From Frankiales bacterium (GTDB lineage: Bacteria; Actinomycetota; Actinomycetes; Mycobacteriales; SCTD01), in contig JAODNB010000067.1 of assembly GCA_025464795.1 (NCBI GenBank), positions 1-9,489 of the forward strand: DNA of 9,489 bases, given 5' to 3'. A program made the translations under genes and the position numbers. This document shows positions 1 through 8,071 of this stretch, one piece after another. The first letter of the stretch is position 1, and every line of letters begins with the position of its first letter. The notes under the pieces were generated by a model. It saw only the letters and a program-made list of their open reading frames with translations. It was not told the DNA's origin and made no database searches.

Positions 1-2
1 CG

Positions 3-923
3 ACGCTCGGCAAGCACGCCAAGCCCAAGACGCCGCTCGTCGCGATCTACCCGAAGGAAGGGACCCTGCTGTCGGACTCCCCCTACGCGATCCTCCAGGC
101 CGACTGGGTGACACCGGAGAAGCGGGCCGCGGCCGAGAAGTTCCTCGACTACGTCCGGAGCGCCGCCGCCCAGAAGAAGTTCGCGGCTGCCGCCTTCCGC
201 GGCTTCGACAACAAGCCGGTCGCCGCCACCACCCAGGACAACGGGCTGCTGCCGAACGAGCCGAAGCTGGTGCTGACTCCCCCAGCCCCGGGCGTGCTCG
301 CCAAGGTGGAGAGCCTGTGGAGCGCGCAGCGCAAGGGCGCCCGCGTCCTGCTGGTCATCGACACCTCCGGCTCGATGGGTGAGCCGGTGGCCGACACCGG
401 CAGCAGCAAGCTCGAGCTCGCGAAGGCCGCCGCCCTCAAGGCGCTGAGCCAGTTCGGTCCCAACGATGACGTGTCCCTGTGGTCGTTCTCGACCCCCCTG
501 AACTCCGGCGAGCAGCCCTATCGCGAGCTCGTCCCGTTCCTGCCGATCAAGCAGGCCCTCCCCCAGCTCCGGCAGCAGATCCCGCTGTTGGAGGCCGACG
601 GTGGTACGGCTCTCTACGCGACGGCGCGCAAGGCGTTCCAGGTCATGACGGCCAAGATCTCGAACGACCAGATCAGTGCAGTCGTCCTGCTCACCGACGG
701 CAAGAACGAGTACCCGTCCGACAACAACCTCGCCAGCCTCGAGCGCGACCTGGCGCCGGAGGACACCAGCCACAGCGTCCGGTTCTTCCCGATCGGGTAC
801 GGAGACTCCGCTGACCTGAACGCCCTGCGCGGCATCGCGGACGCCGCCCGGGGCGCTGCCTACGACGCGTCGGACCCCGCTTCCATCGACAAGGTCTTCA
901 CGGCCGTCCTGTCGAACTTCTGA
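3..923 (+). CDS. Substrate-binding and VWA domain protein, 5'-truncated
   Basis: The reading frame is open from the window edge, so the N-terminus is missing; 306 residues are visible. The first ~90 residues look like the end of a type 2 periplasmic-type solute-binding domain (IYPKEGTLLSDSPYAIL, then a helix EKFLDYVRS). A von Willebrand factor A domain follows and runs to the C-terminus. Its metal-ion-dependent adhesion site is complete: DTSGS at bases 360-374, the Thr of GGTALY at 606-608 and the Asp of LLTDGK at 696-698. Proteins with this pairing occur in Streptomyces and relatives and are usually secreted or membrane-anchored; any signal peptide or anchor would lie upstream of the window. 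The ligand is unknown. The next gene starts 3 bases after the stop, so co-translation is likely. The domain call is firm; the cellular role is not known. Confidence 0.88.
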   Translation, partial: TLGKHAKPKTPLVAIYPKEGTLLSDSPYAILQADWVTPEKRAAAEKFLDYVRSAAAQKKFAAAAFRGFDNKPVAATTQDNGLLPNEPKLVLTPPAPGVLAKVESLWSAQRKGARVLLVIDTSGSMGEPVADTGSSKLELAKAAALKALSQFGPNDDVSLWSFSTPLNSGEQPYRELVPFLPIKQALPQLRQQIPLLEADGGTALYATARKAFQVMTAKISNDQISAVVLLTDGKNEYPSDNNLASLERDLAPEDTSHSVRFFPIGYGDSADLNALRGIADAARGAAYDASDPASIDKVFTAVLSNF

Positions 924-926
924 CGC

Positions 927-1694
927 ATGGGACGACTGCGCGACGAGCTCACTGAGCCCTGGGGGATCCTGGTGGCCGGGCTCGCCGGGGGCCTCGCCGG
1001 CGTCGGGCTCGCGGTGCCGACGGCAGCCGCCGTCGGCATCGGAGCAGCGGTGTACGGCGTGAAGGTCCTCCTCTCGGCCGCGTACGGCCCCTCGGAGGAG
1101 GAGAAGAACGACCGGCGCGCCCTCGCACCCGCGGCGAAGCCGGCCTACGGGACACCCGCGGCGATCTGGCTCAAGCGCGCCGAGACGGCCGTGAAGTCCC
1201 TGGACGAGCTGGCCAAGGGAGCTGCGGTGACAGCCACCGACGTGGCCGCTTCGCACGCTGCTGAGGAGGCGGACGCGATCCTCACCACGATGCGCCGCCT
1301 CGGCGGTCAGTCCGTCGCGGTGTCCAAGGCCCTCGCGCAGGCGGAGTCGAAGGGCCTCGACCAGGAGGCACTCGCGCTGCGCCAGGCGGCCAACGCCCAT
1401 CCCGACGACGCCTCAGCCCAGCAGTCCGCCTCCGCAGTGGCGGACCGTGTCGCCGTGCGCGACCGCCTGCGCAAGGTGCAGGCCTCCCTCGACGGTCGGC
1501 TGCAGTCGTCGGCCTTGGGCCTGGAGGGACTCCTGGCCCGGGTCGCGGAGCTGCAGGCGACCGCTGCCTCAGCGGGAGAGATCGACCCGAGCGCGAGCGA
1601 CCTGGCCTCCCTCACGACCGAGGTAGAAGGCCTGCGGGTCGGACTGGCAGATGCTGAGCAGGCCGCGCGCACGGCGCTCGGGTCGCCGGGTTAG
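927..1694 (+). CDS. Membrane protein with N-terminal hydrophobic hairpin and long helical tail, function unknown
   Basis: A 255-residue protein that I do not recognise with certainty. Residues ~12-52 are Gly/Ala/Val-rich and hydrophobic, reading as two closely spaced membrane segments (12-30 and 33-52) with a Pro between them. The rest, ~60-255, is Ala/Leu/Glu/Gln-rich with almost no aromatic residues and should be mostly helical, perhaps coiled coil. The layout recalls XpaC-like proteins, which accompany TelA in other bacteria, but this is only a resemblance in architecture. ATG at 927 follows the VWA stop by 3 bases and no clear Shine-Dalgarno is visible, which fits translational coupling. 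The HAD gene begins 6 bases after its stop. With an exposed VWA partner, a membrane scaffold role is plausible but unproven. Confidence 0.75.
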   Translation: MGRLRDELTEPWGILVAGLAGGLAGVGLAVPTAAAVGIGAAVYGVKVLLSAAYGPSEEEKNDRRALAPAAKPAYGTPAAIWLKRAETAVKSLDELAKGAAVTATDVAASHAAEEADAILTTMRRLGGQSVAVSKALAQAESKGLDQEALALRQAANAHPDDASAQQSASAVADRVAVRDRLRKVQASLDGRLQSSALGLEGLLARVAELQATAASAGEIDPSASDLASLTTEVEGLRVGLADAEQAARTALGSPG

Positions 1695-1700
1695 AGCGGT

Positions 1701-2177
1701 ATGCGCCCGCTTGCCGTGTTCGACATCGACGGGGTCCTCGCTGACGTGGGGCACCGCGTCCACTTCCTCGAGCAGGGCCGCAAGGACTGGGGCTCGTTCT
1801 TCGGCGGAGCGATCCATGACCCGGTGCACCCGGAGGGGCGCGCGCTCCTCACCAGCGCCGCCGAGGACTGCGAGATCGCCTATCTCACCGGCCGGCCAGA
1901 GTGGTGCCGGCGCGACACCGACCGGTGGCTGTCACGTCACGGCTTCCCTGACGGGACGCTCGTCATGCGGCGAAACGGTGACCGTCGGCCTGCCCGCCAG
2001 GCCAAGCCCCAGATGATGAGGAAGCTGGCGGCAGGCCGGGTCGTGGCCGTCGTGGTGGACGACGACCTCGAGGTCTGCGACGCCTACGAGGCGGCGGGCT
2101 GGACCGTCCTGCGGGCGCTGTGGGCAAGCCGGTCCGTGGAGCTCCAGCAGGCTCAGGAAGAGGACGGCCGAACCTGA
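1701..2177 (+). CDS. HAD-superfamily phosphatase resembling the polynucleotide kinase 3'-phosphatase domain
   Basis: A 158-residue protein with all four HAD motifs. Motif I is FDIDGVLAD (nucleophile Asp8, acid/base Asp10), motif II is YLTGRPEWCR (Thr63), motif III Lys is probably K102 in QAKPQMMRKL, and motif IV is VVVDDD (residues 118-122). The spacing, the TGRPEW...T..WL signature and the later MRRNGDRRP segment match the phosphatase domain of T4-type polynucleotide kinases (known for that family: removal of 3'-phosphates from nucleic-acid ends). There is no kinase P-loop, so it is phosphatase only. The substrate could equally be a small phosphoester. It is the last gene of the + strand operon, 6 bases after the previous stop. 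Its last 25 bases overlap the end of pabB on the opposite strand. Confidence 0.85.
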   Translation: MRPLAVFDIDGVLADVGHRVHFLEQGRKDWGSFFGGAIHDPVHPEGRALLTSAAEDCEIAYLTGRPEWCRRDTDRWLSRHGFPDGTLVMRRNGDRRPARQAKPQMMRKLAAGRVVAVVVDDDLEVCDAYEAAGWTVLRALWASRSVELQQAQEEDGRT

Positions 2178-3256
2178 GACAGCGCCCGGAGGACAGGCCG
2201 GGCCTTCGCATGCGCCTCCGCGACCTCATGAGCAGGGTCGCTCCCCCAGGTGATCCCTCCGCCGGCCCAGAGGTGGACGCGGTCGTCCGCCGCCGCCACG
2301 GTCCTGATCGTCAGGCCGAGGTCCAGAGCGCCGGGACGGATCATCCCCATCGCCCCCATGGCCGGGCCCCGCCCGACGGGTTCGAGGTCCGCCAGCAACG
2401 CGCACGCAGCGTGCTTCGGGGCGCCCGTCACCGATCCGCCCGGCAGCAGCGCCCGCAGCACGTCGACCACGGTCACACCGGCGGCGAGGGTTCCTGCGAC
2501 CGTCGTGGAGGCGTGCCACAGCCCAGCCCACTCGGCGACGGCGTACAGGTCCTCCGCGACGACCGACCCCGCCGTGGTGACGCGCGCGAGGTCGTTGCGC
2601 TCGAGGTCGACGATCATCACGTGCTCCGCACGGTCCTTGGCGCTGGCGCGCAGCTGGGCGGGGTCCAGCGCCGTCCCCTTGATCGGCACGGTCGTGATCC
2701 GGTCGCCGGCCACCTTCACCAGCTGCTCGGGTGACGCCGAGCCGACCGCCCAGCCGTTCCCGGTGAGCGCTCCCCCGTACACAGCGCCTGGGAGCCCACG
2801 GACCGCAGCCGCCAGCGCTGCTGGGTCCCCGGTGAAGGGCGCGGAACGGTGGCCGACGACGTTGGCCTGGTAGAGGTCCCCCCGGGCGATGGCCTCCCGG
2901 ACGCGCGCGACGGCAGCCGCGTGCTCAGCATCAGACCAGCTGGTCGACCACGCCCCGACGGCGGCCGGATGGTGACCGTGGTCGGCGTGGTCGGCGTGAC
3001 TGCCGGGGCGGTAGGCGATCGCCACGCACTCGGGCACGTTCACGGGACTCGCCGGGCCGACCGGGACTCCCCCGAGAACGGCACAGGCGCGGGCACCGAG
3101 CAGAAGCGCGACCTGGATGTCGCCGGCCTGCGTCTGCGGCTCCCCCGCGAGACCGTGCGACGCGAGGAAGTCCAGCACCTCGGAGGGCTCGGAGGACTCC
3201 ACCCGCTCCACCTCCCGCAGCGGCGCGGAGAGACCCGTCACGACAGTAACCACCAA
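2153..3256 (-). CDS. pabB: Aminodeoxychorismate synthase component I (chorismate-binding enzyme)
   Basis: A 367-residue cytoplasmic enzyme that aminates chorismate to 4-amino-4-deoxychorismate, the first step to p-aminobenzoate and folate. It carries the chorismate-enzyme core: SPEQLV (175-180), PIKGT (191-195), DLERNDLARV (217-226), GGSVTGAPK (273-281), LTIRTV (315-320) and GGGITWGSD...EVAEAHAKA (332-352). The Lys in PIKGT is typical of PabB; TrpE has PIAGT. It is shorter than E. coli PabB, and the N-terminal half is divergent, with a His cluster (HADHADHGHH, 87-96). No pabA or pabC lies nearby, so the glutaminase partner must be encoded elsewhere. The start is uncertain: TTG at 3256 and GTG at 3253 lack a ribosome site, while GTG at 3241 has a weak GGTGG 8 bases upstream. 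The gene ends inside the convergent HAD gene. Confidence 0.9.
   Translation of the reverse strand: MVVTVVTGLSAPLREVERVESSEPSEVLDFLASHGLAGEPQTQAGDIQVALLLGARACAVLGGVPVGPASPVNVPECVAIAYRPGSHADHADHGHHPAAVGAWSTSWSDAEHAAAVARVREAIARGDLYQANVVGHRSAPFTGDPAALAAAVRGLPGAVYGGALTGNGWAVGSASPEQLVKVAGDRITTVPIKGTALDPAQLRASAKDRAEHVMIVDLERNDLARVTTAGSVVAEDLYAVAEWAGLWHASTTVAGTLAAGVTVVDVLRALLPGGSVTGAPKHAACALLADLEPVGRGPAMGAMGMIRPGALDLGLTIRTVAAADDRVHLWAGGGITWGSDPAHEVAEAHAKARPVLRALSQVRPSSS
2184..2203 (+). terminator. Candidate hairpin terminator after the HAD gene, inside the pabB 3' end
   Basis: A perfect 6-bp inverted repeat, GCCCGG / CCGGGC, with an 8-base loop, begins 7 bases after the HAD stop codon and is followed by CTTCG rather than a real T-run. 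The location suits the end of the + strand operon. It lies inside the pabB coding sequence on the other strand, so the symmetry may be a by-product of GC-rich codons. Confidence 0.35.
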
Positions 3257-3406
3257 ACGGGTGAAAAGAGCGGGGGTTCAGTGACACGATGACATGACCG
3301 ACACTGGTAGCAAGGAAGTACGGCTCGCCGAGCGCGGGCACCAGCAAGGCCCCAGCGCGAGGCCCCACACCGGCCGAGCGCAGGACCCCGACCCAGGAGC
3401 ACGACG
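3257..3406. other. Divergent intergenic region between pabB and the DUF5999 gene
   Basis: These 150 bases must hold the start signals for both divergent genes, but I see no convincing -35/-10 pair on either strand. A CAGTG (3279-3283) / CACTG (3302-3306) inverted repeat frames a TGACA-rich stretch that could be an operator; the evidence is weak. AGGAG at 3395-3399 is the ribosome site of the DUF5999 gene. Confidence 0.5.
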
Positions 3407-3597
3407 ATGTGCCAGCACGTCCCCGACTGCCCACCGGCAGAAGCCCCCGACCACGACGCCGCACGCGTCGTGAGCCACCACCCGGAACAGGGCTGGGTGC
3501 TGCTGTGCAACGGCGTCGTGGTCTTCGACGACACCGGTGAGCTGCTTCCCAACGGCGACGCGGTCGCTCCGCACCGCCCCACCGTGCGCAAGGTCGC

Positions 3598-3601
<4 letters not shown>
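3407..3601 (+). CDS. DUF5999 family small protein
   Basis: A 64-residue protein beginning MCQHVPDC and containing HPEQGWVLLCNGVVVFDDTGELLPNG (quoted in part as HPEQGW, LLCNGVVVF and DTGELLP), a signature I know from the actinobacterial DUF5999 family. The start is supported by AGGAG at 3395-3399, 7 bases before ATG. Cys2, His4 and Cys8 form a C-x-H-x3-C arrangement, and Cys34 with His24/His25 could complete a metal site; this is inference. There is no signal peptide or membrane segment, so it should be cytoplasmic. Function is unknown. Its stop codon overlaps that of gcvP by 4 bases (TTAG), so the two converge with no spacer. It is transcribed away from pabB. Confidence 0.88.
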
Positions 3602-6405
<2,804 letters not shown>

Positions 6406-6451
6406 GAGGGCTCCGTCGATCGGGTGAGGGCATGCGTCAGTGCGGACCCTC
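6406..6451 (-). promoter_or_regulatory. Expression platform of the glycine riboswitch, possible Shine-Dalgarno-sequestering helix
   Basis: In the RNA, GAGGGTCCG (6443-6451) just after aptamer 2 can pair with CGGAGCCCTC (6406-6415), which contains the gcvP Shine-Dalgarno (GGAG, 6411-6414) and the spacer up to the ATG. This gives about nine pairs including one G-U, with one bulged A. A second CCCTC at 6426-6430 offers a shorter competing hairpin. There is no terminator-like hairpin with a U-run, so control of translation is more likely than of transcription. The pairings are read by eye; the switching logic is inference. Confidence 0.5.
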
Positions 6452-6645
6452 CCCCTCTGTCATGGGGCCTGAGAGCTTCACCCCCGCTGCCACGAGAGCT
6501 TGCACCGTCGGCGGGCCCGTGCTGCTGCCACAGCACGAACCGCTTTCCAGAGTCGCCCACTCCCTGCGGTCCGGCTGCCTGAGAGGTTGGTGGGGAGTTG
6601 ATGCTCCTTCGGCGCCCTGTGCTGGCTTGCGCAGAGCTCTCCCGC
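6452..6645 (-). promoter_or_regulatory. Tandem glycine riboswitch (two gcvT-type aptamers)
   Basis: Both aptamers are recognisable on the minus strand. Aptamer 1 has GGGAGAG (6637-6643), CGCCGAAGGAGCA (6602-6614), CTCTCAGGCA (6576-6585) and the linker-like ACTCTGGAAAGCG (6541-6553). Aptamer 2 reuses CTCTGG as the 5' side of its P1, has a GTGCTG/CAGCAC hairpin (6519-6536), CCGCCGACGGTGCAAG (6499-6514), GCTCTCAGGCC (6466-6476) and a closing GACAGAG (6455-6461). This matches the order of the well-studied Bacillus gcvT element. In aptamer 2 the core reads CGACGGTGCAA instead of the usual CGAAGGAGCAA. The element lies 46 bases upstream of the gcvP ATG. Glycine riboswitches are normally ON switches for glycine cleavage genes. 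Confidence 0.95.
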
Positions 6646-6666
6646 AGGGGGTGATCGGCATCGCCG

Positions 6667-6695
6667 ACGCTACCAGCGGCCGAGCCTGCCGACGA
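6667..6695 (-). promoter_or_regulatory. Candidate gcvP promoter
   Basis: A TAGCGT hexamer (6667-6672) fits the actinobacterial TANNNT -10 consensus, and a start about 7 bases downstream would fall just before aptamer 1. The -35 position (about 6690-6695) reads TCGTCG, a poor match. The placement between the merR stop and the riboswitch supports it more than the sequence does. Confidence 0.4.
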
Positions 6696-6742
6696 GCGAC
6701 GACACGGCTGACCTTGCCGAGGTGGAGAGCAGCAGTCGAAAG

Positions 6743-6757
6743 AGCGCCTCAGGCGCT
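6743..6757 (-). terminator. Candidate terminator hairpin overlapping the merR stop codon
   Basis: AGCGCC-TGA-GGCGCT is a perfect 6-bp stem whose 3-base loop is the TGA stop of the merR gene. It is followed by CTTTCG, a short and imperfect T-run. It could separate merR transcription from the riboswitch-controlled gcvP transcript. A ribosome at the stop would disrupt it. Confidence 0.45.
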
Positions 6758-7354
6758 GGTGCGGCGCTTGCGTCGGCTCGCCAGCTCGTCGGCCTGGTCC
6801 ACCTGCCCGCTCTCGTCGGCTGCCTCCGTCTCGCGGTGCGCGCGCTCGCCGGGCAGCGAGGCGAGCGTCCCCTCGACGTCCCGCACCTGGCGACCCACCG
6901 CGATCGCGAAGACAGCCTGTCCGCCCTGCAGCAGGTCGACCATCTCGTCGGTGCTGGTGCACTCGTAGACGGTGGTGCCGTCGCTGATGAGGGTGAGCTG
7001 CGCGAGGTCCTCGGCGCCGCGGCTGCCGAGGGTCGCGATCGCCGTCCGGATGTTGGGCAGCGAGACCCCAGCGTCGAGGAGCTTCTTGACGACGCGCAGG
7101 ACCAGGATGTCGCGGAAGGAGTAGAGGCGCTGGGTGCCGGACCCCGAGGCCTCGCGCACGGTGGGCTCCACCAGACCCGTCCGGGCCCAGTAGTCGAGTT
7201 GGCGGTAGGTGATGCCGGCCGCGCTGCACGCTGTCGGTCCGCGGTAGCCGACGTCCTCGACGTACGCGCCGGGCCGCTCAGCGACCGGCAGGTCGTCGAA
7301 CAGCGAGCCCTGCAGGTTCAACGAGGGCGTCGGACCGGGTTCGTGCGCGTCCAC
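6749..7354 (-). CDS. MerR family transcriptional regulator (Rv1830/ResR-like by position)
   Basis: A 201-residue DNA-binding protein. The MerR winged helix-turn-helix spans ~40-107: TACSAAGITYRQLDYWARTGLVEP, then the wing (GSGTQRLYSF) and RDILVLRVVKKLLDAGVSL (each quoted by key residues: Y50, W56, R76, Y78, F80). Residues 108-155 form a short C-terminal domain without the Cys pair of metal-sensing MerR proteins. The tail (165-201) is charged and ends in RRKRR. Gene order, between DUF151 and gcvP, matches M. tuberculosis Rv1830, reported to influence growth and antibiotic resilience; equivalence is inferred from position and family. GTG at 7354 is supported by AGGAG 6 bases upstream. It has its own strong promoter, flanked by TTGAGG repeats that may be its operator. 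Confidence 0.92.
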   Translation of the reverse strand: MDAHEPGPTPSLNLQGSLFDDLPVAERPGAYVEDVGYRGPTACSAAGITYRQLDYWARTGLVEPTVREASGSGTQRLYSFRDILVLRVVKKLLDAGVSLPNIRTAIATLGSRGAEDLAQLTLISDGTTVYECTSTDEMVDLLQGGQAVFAIAVGRQVRDVEGTLASLPGERAHRETEAADESGQVDQADELASRRKRRTSA

Positions 7355-7398
7355 CGGTCACTCCTGTCGTTGACGACCTGCGGTCTGAGCTGGGATGG

Positions 7399-7427
7399 AA
7401 CCTACGGAGCCCTGCGGAGGGGGTCAA
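7399..7427 (-). promoter_or_regulatory. Promoter of the merR gene (sigma-70/HrdB type)
   Basis: TTGACC (7422-7427), a 17-base spacer and TAGGTT (7399-7404) form a near-consensus actinobacterial housekeeping promoter. The predicted start near 7392 leaves a leader of about 37 bases with AGGAG correctly placed before the GTG start at 7354. The gene is therefore probably not dependent on read-through from the DUF151 gene. Confidence 0.7.
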
Positions 7428-7446
7428 TCACCGCTCGAGGGCGTGT

Positions 7447-7461
7447 CCTCAACCTCAACCT
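7447..7461 (-). repeat. Tandem AGGTTG-AGGTTG-AGG direct repeat upstream of the merR promoter
   Basis: Two perfect hexamers plus half a third lie 19 bases upstream of the -35 box of the merR promoter. Position suggests an activator or autoregulator site. Part of it also forms a 7-bp hairpin (7454-7470, CTCAGCC/GGTTGAG with one G-T pair) just after the DUF151 stop, which could serve as a weak terminator lacking a U-run. Confidence 0.5.
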
Positions 7462-7472
7462 GTGGCTGAGAG

Positions 7473-7985
7473 TTAGGAATCCTTGTCGAAGTCCTCTGGC
7501 GTGATCGTGTCGAGGAACTCACGGAACTTCTCCACTTCGTCTTCTTGCTCGTCCGGGATCGCGACACCCGCCTCGGCGAGCACGGCCTCCTCGCCGCGGA
7601 TGGTGCAGCCGGTCCTCATCGCCAGGGCGATGGCGTCGCTCGGCCGAGCACTGACCGTGACGCCGTCGTCGAACGCCAGCTCGGCGTAGAACACGCCGTC
7701 CCGGAGGTCGCTGATCGTGACCGACCGCAGTGGCCGATCGAGGGCTTCGAGCAGGTCGCGGAGCAGGTCATGCGTCATCGGACGCGCGGTGACGACCCCC
7801 TGCTGGGCGAAGGCGATGGCGGTGGCCTCCACAGCGCCGATCCAGATCGGCAGGTAGCGGTCGCCGCCGGCCTCCTTCAGCAGGACGATCGGCTGCTGGC
7901 TGGGGAGCTCGACGCGGACTCCGACGACGGTGAGCTCGGTGAGCGCCATGCCGCTGTGGCCGGTGGGACCGTCCTGGTCGTCCAC
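7473..7985 (-). CDS. Bifunctional nuclease family protein (DUF151)
   Basis: A 170-residue protein of the DUF151 family, Rv1829-like by gene order. The domain covers ~13-150: LTVVGVRVE, an IVLLKE strand, LPIWIGAVEATAIAFA, RPMTHDLLRDLLEAL, and the signature SARPSDAIALAMRTG. The C-terminal ~25 residues are strongly acidic (DEQEDEVEKFREFLD). Plant members have been reported to have DNase and RNase activity and Thermotoga TM0160 is the structural model; the bacterial role is unsettled. GTG at 7985 is chosen because AGGAGG (7994-7999) lies 8 bases upstream. The internal ATG at 7949, which would give the more typical family length, has no ribosome site. It has its own promoter and stands between two merR genes. 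Confidence 0.93.
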   Translation of the reverse strand: MDDQDGPTGHSGMALTELTVVGVRVELPSQQPIVLLKEAGGDRYLPIWIGAVEATAIAFAQQGVVTARPMTHDLLRDLLEALDRPLRSVTISDLRDGVFYAELAFDDGVTVSARPSDAIALAMRTGCTIRGEEAVLAEAGVAIPDEQEDEVEKFREFLDTITPEDFDKDS

Positions 7986-7997
7986 GAGACGTGCCTC

Positions 7998-8019
7998 CTG
8001 GTCTGGGCTGCTGGTCTGG
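7998..8019 (-). repeat. Tandem CCAGACCAG direct repeat in the DUF151 leader
   Basis: Two perfect 9-base copies (7998-8006 and 8011-8019) with a 13-base period lie between the promoter and the ribosome site. The downstream copy runs directly into AGGAGG. Possible protein- or RNA-binding sites; no known motif recognised. Confidence 0.6.
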
Positions 8020-8032
8020 CTTCGAGGAAGCC
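8018..8032 (-). promoter_or_regulatory. Perfect palindrome at the predicted DUF151 transcription start
   Basis: GGCTTC-CTC-GAAGCC has 6-bp perfect arms and a 3-base centre. It lies 3 bases downstream of the -10 box, spanning the likely transcription start (~8029). It may be an operator for a dimeric regulator or a stabilising 5' hairpin of the mRNA. Confidence 0.5.
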
Positions 8033-8035
8033 TTG

Positions 8036-8064
8036 ACCCTACCCCCGCTCGGCCGGAAGGTCAG
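8036..8064 (-). promoter_or_regulatory. Promoter of the DUF151 gene (sigma-70/HrdB type)
   Basis: CTGACC (8059-8064), a 17-base spacer and TAGGGT (8036-8041) closely fit the actinobacterial housekeeping consensus. It lies immediately after the ftsR stop (8072), giving a leader of about 44 bases. The spacer is GC-rich (TTCCGGCCGAGCGGGGG). Confidence 0.7.
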
Positions 8065-8071
8065 CGCTCGG

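Noticed and set aside
2120..2873. Two + strand open frames of about 200 codons opposite pabB
   Set aside because: They are antisense to pabB, low in complexity and without homology that I can recognise.
3294..3473. A 59-codon frame starting MTDTGSKEVRLAERG in the leader of the DUF5999 gene
   Set aside because: The first residues look protein-like, but it lacks a well-placed ribosome site, becomes Pro/Thr/Arg-rich and overlaps DUF5999 out of frame. A leader peptide cannot be excluded.
7947..7949. ATG at 7949 as the DUF151 start
   Set aside because: It would give a more typical N-terminus, but no Shine-Dalgarno precedes it, while GTG at 7985 has AGGAGG 8 bases upstream.
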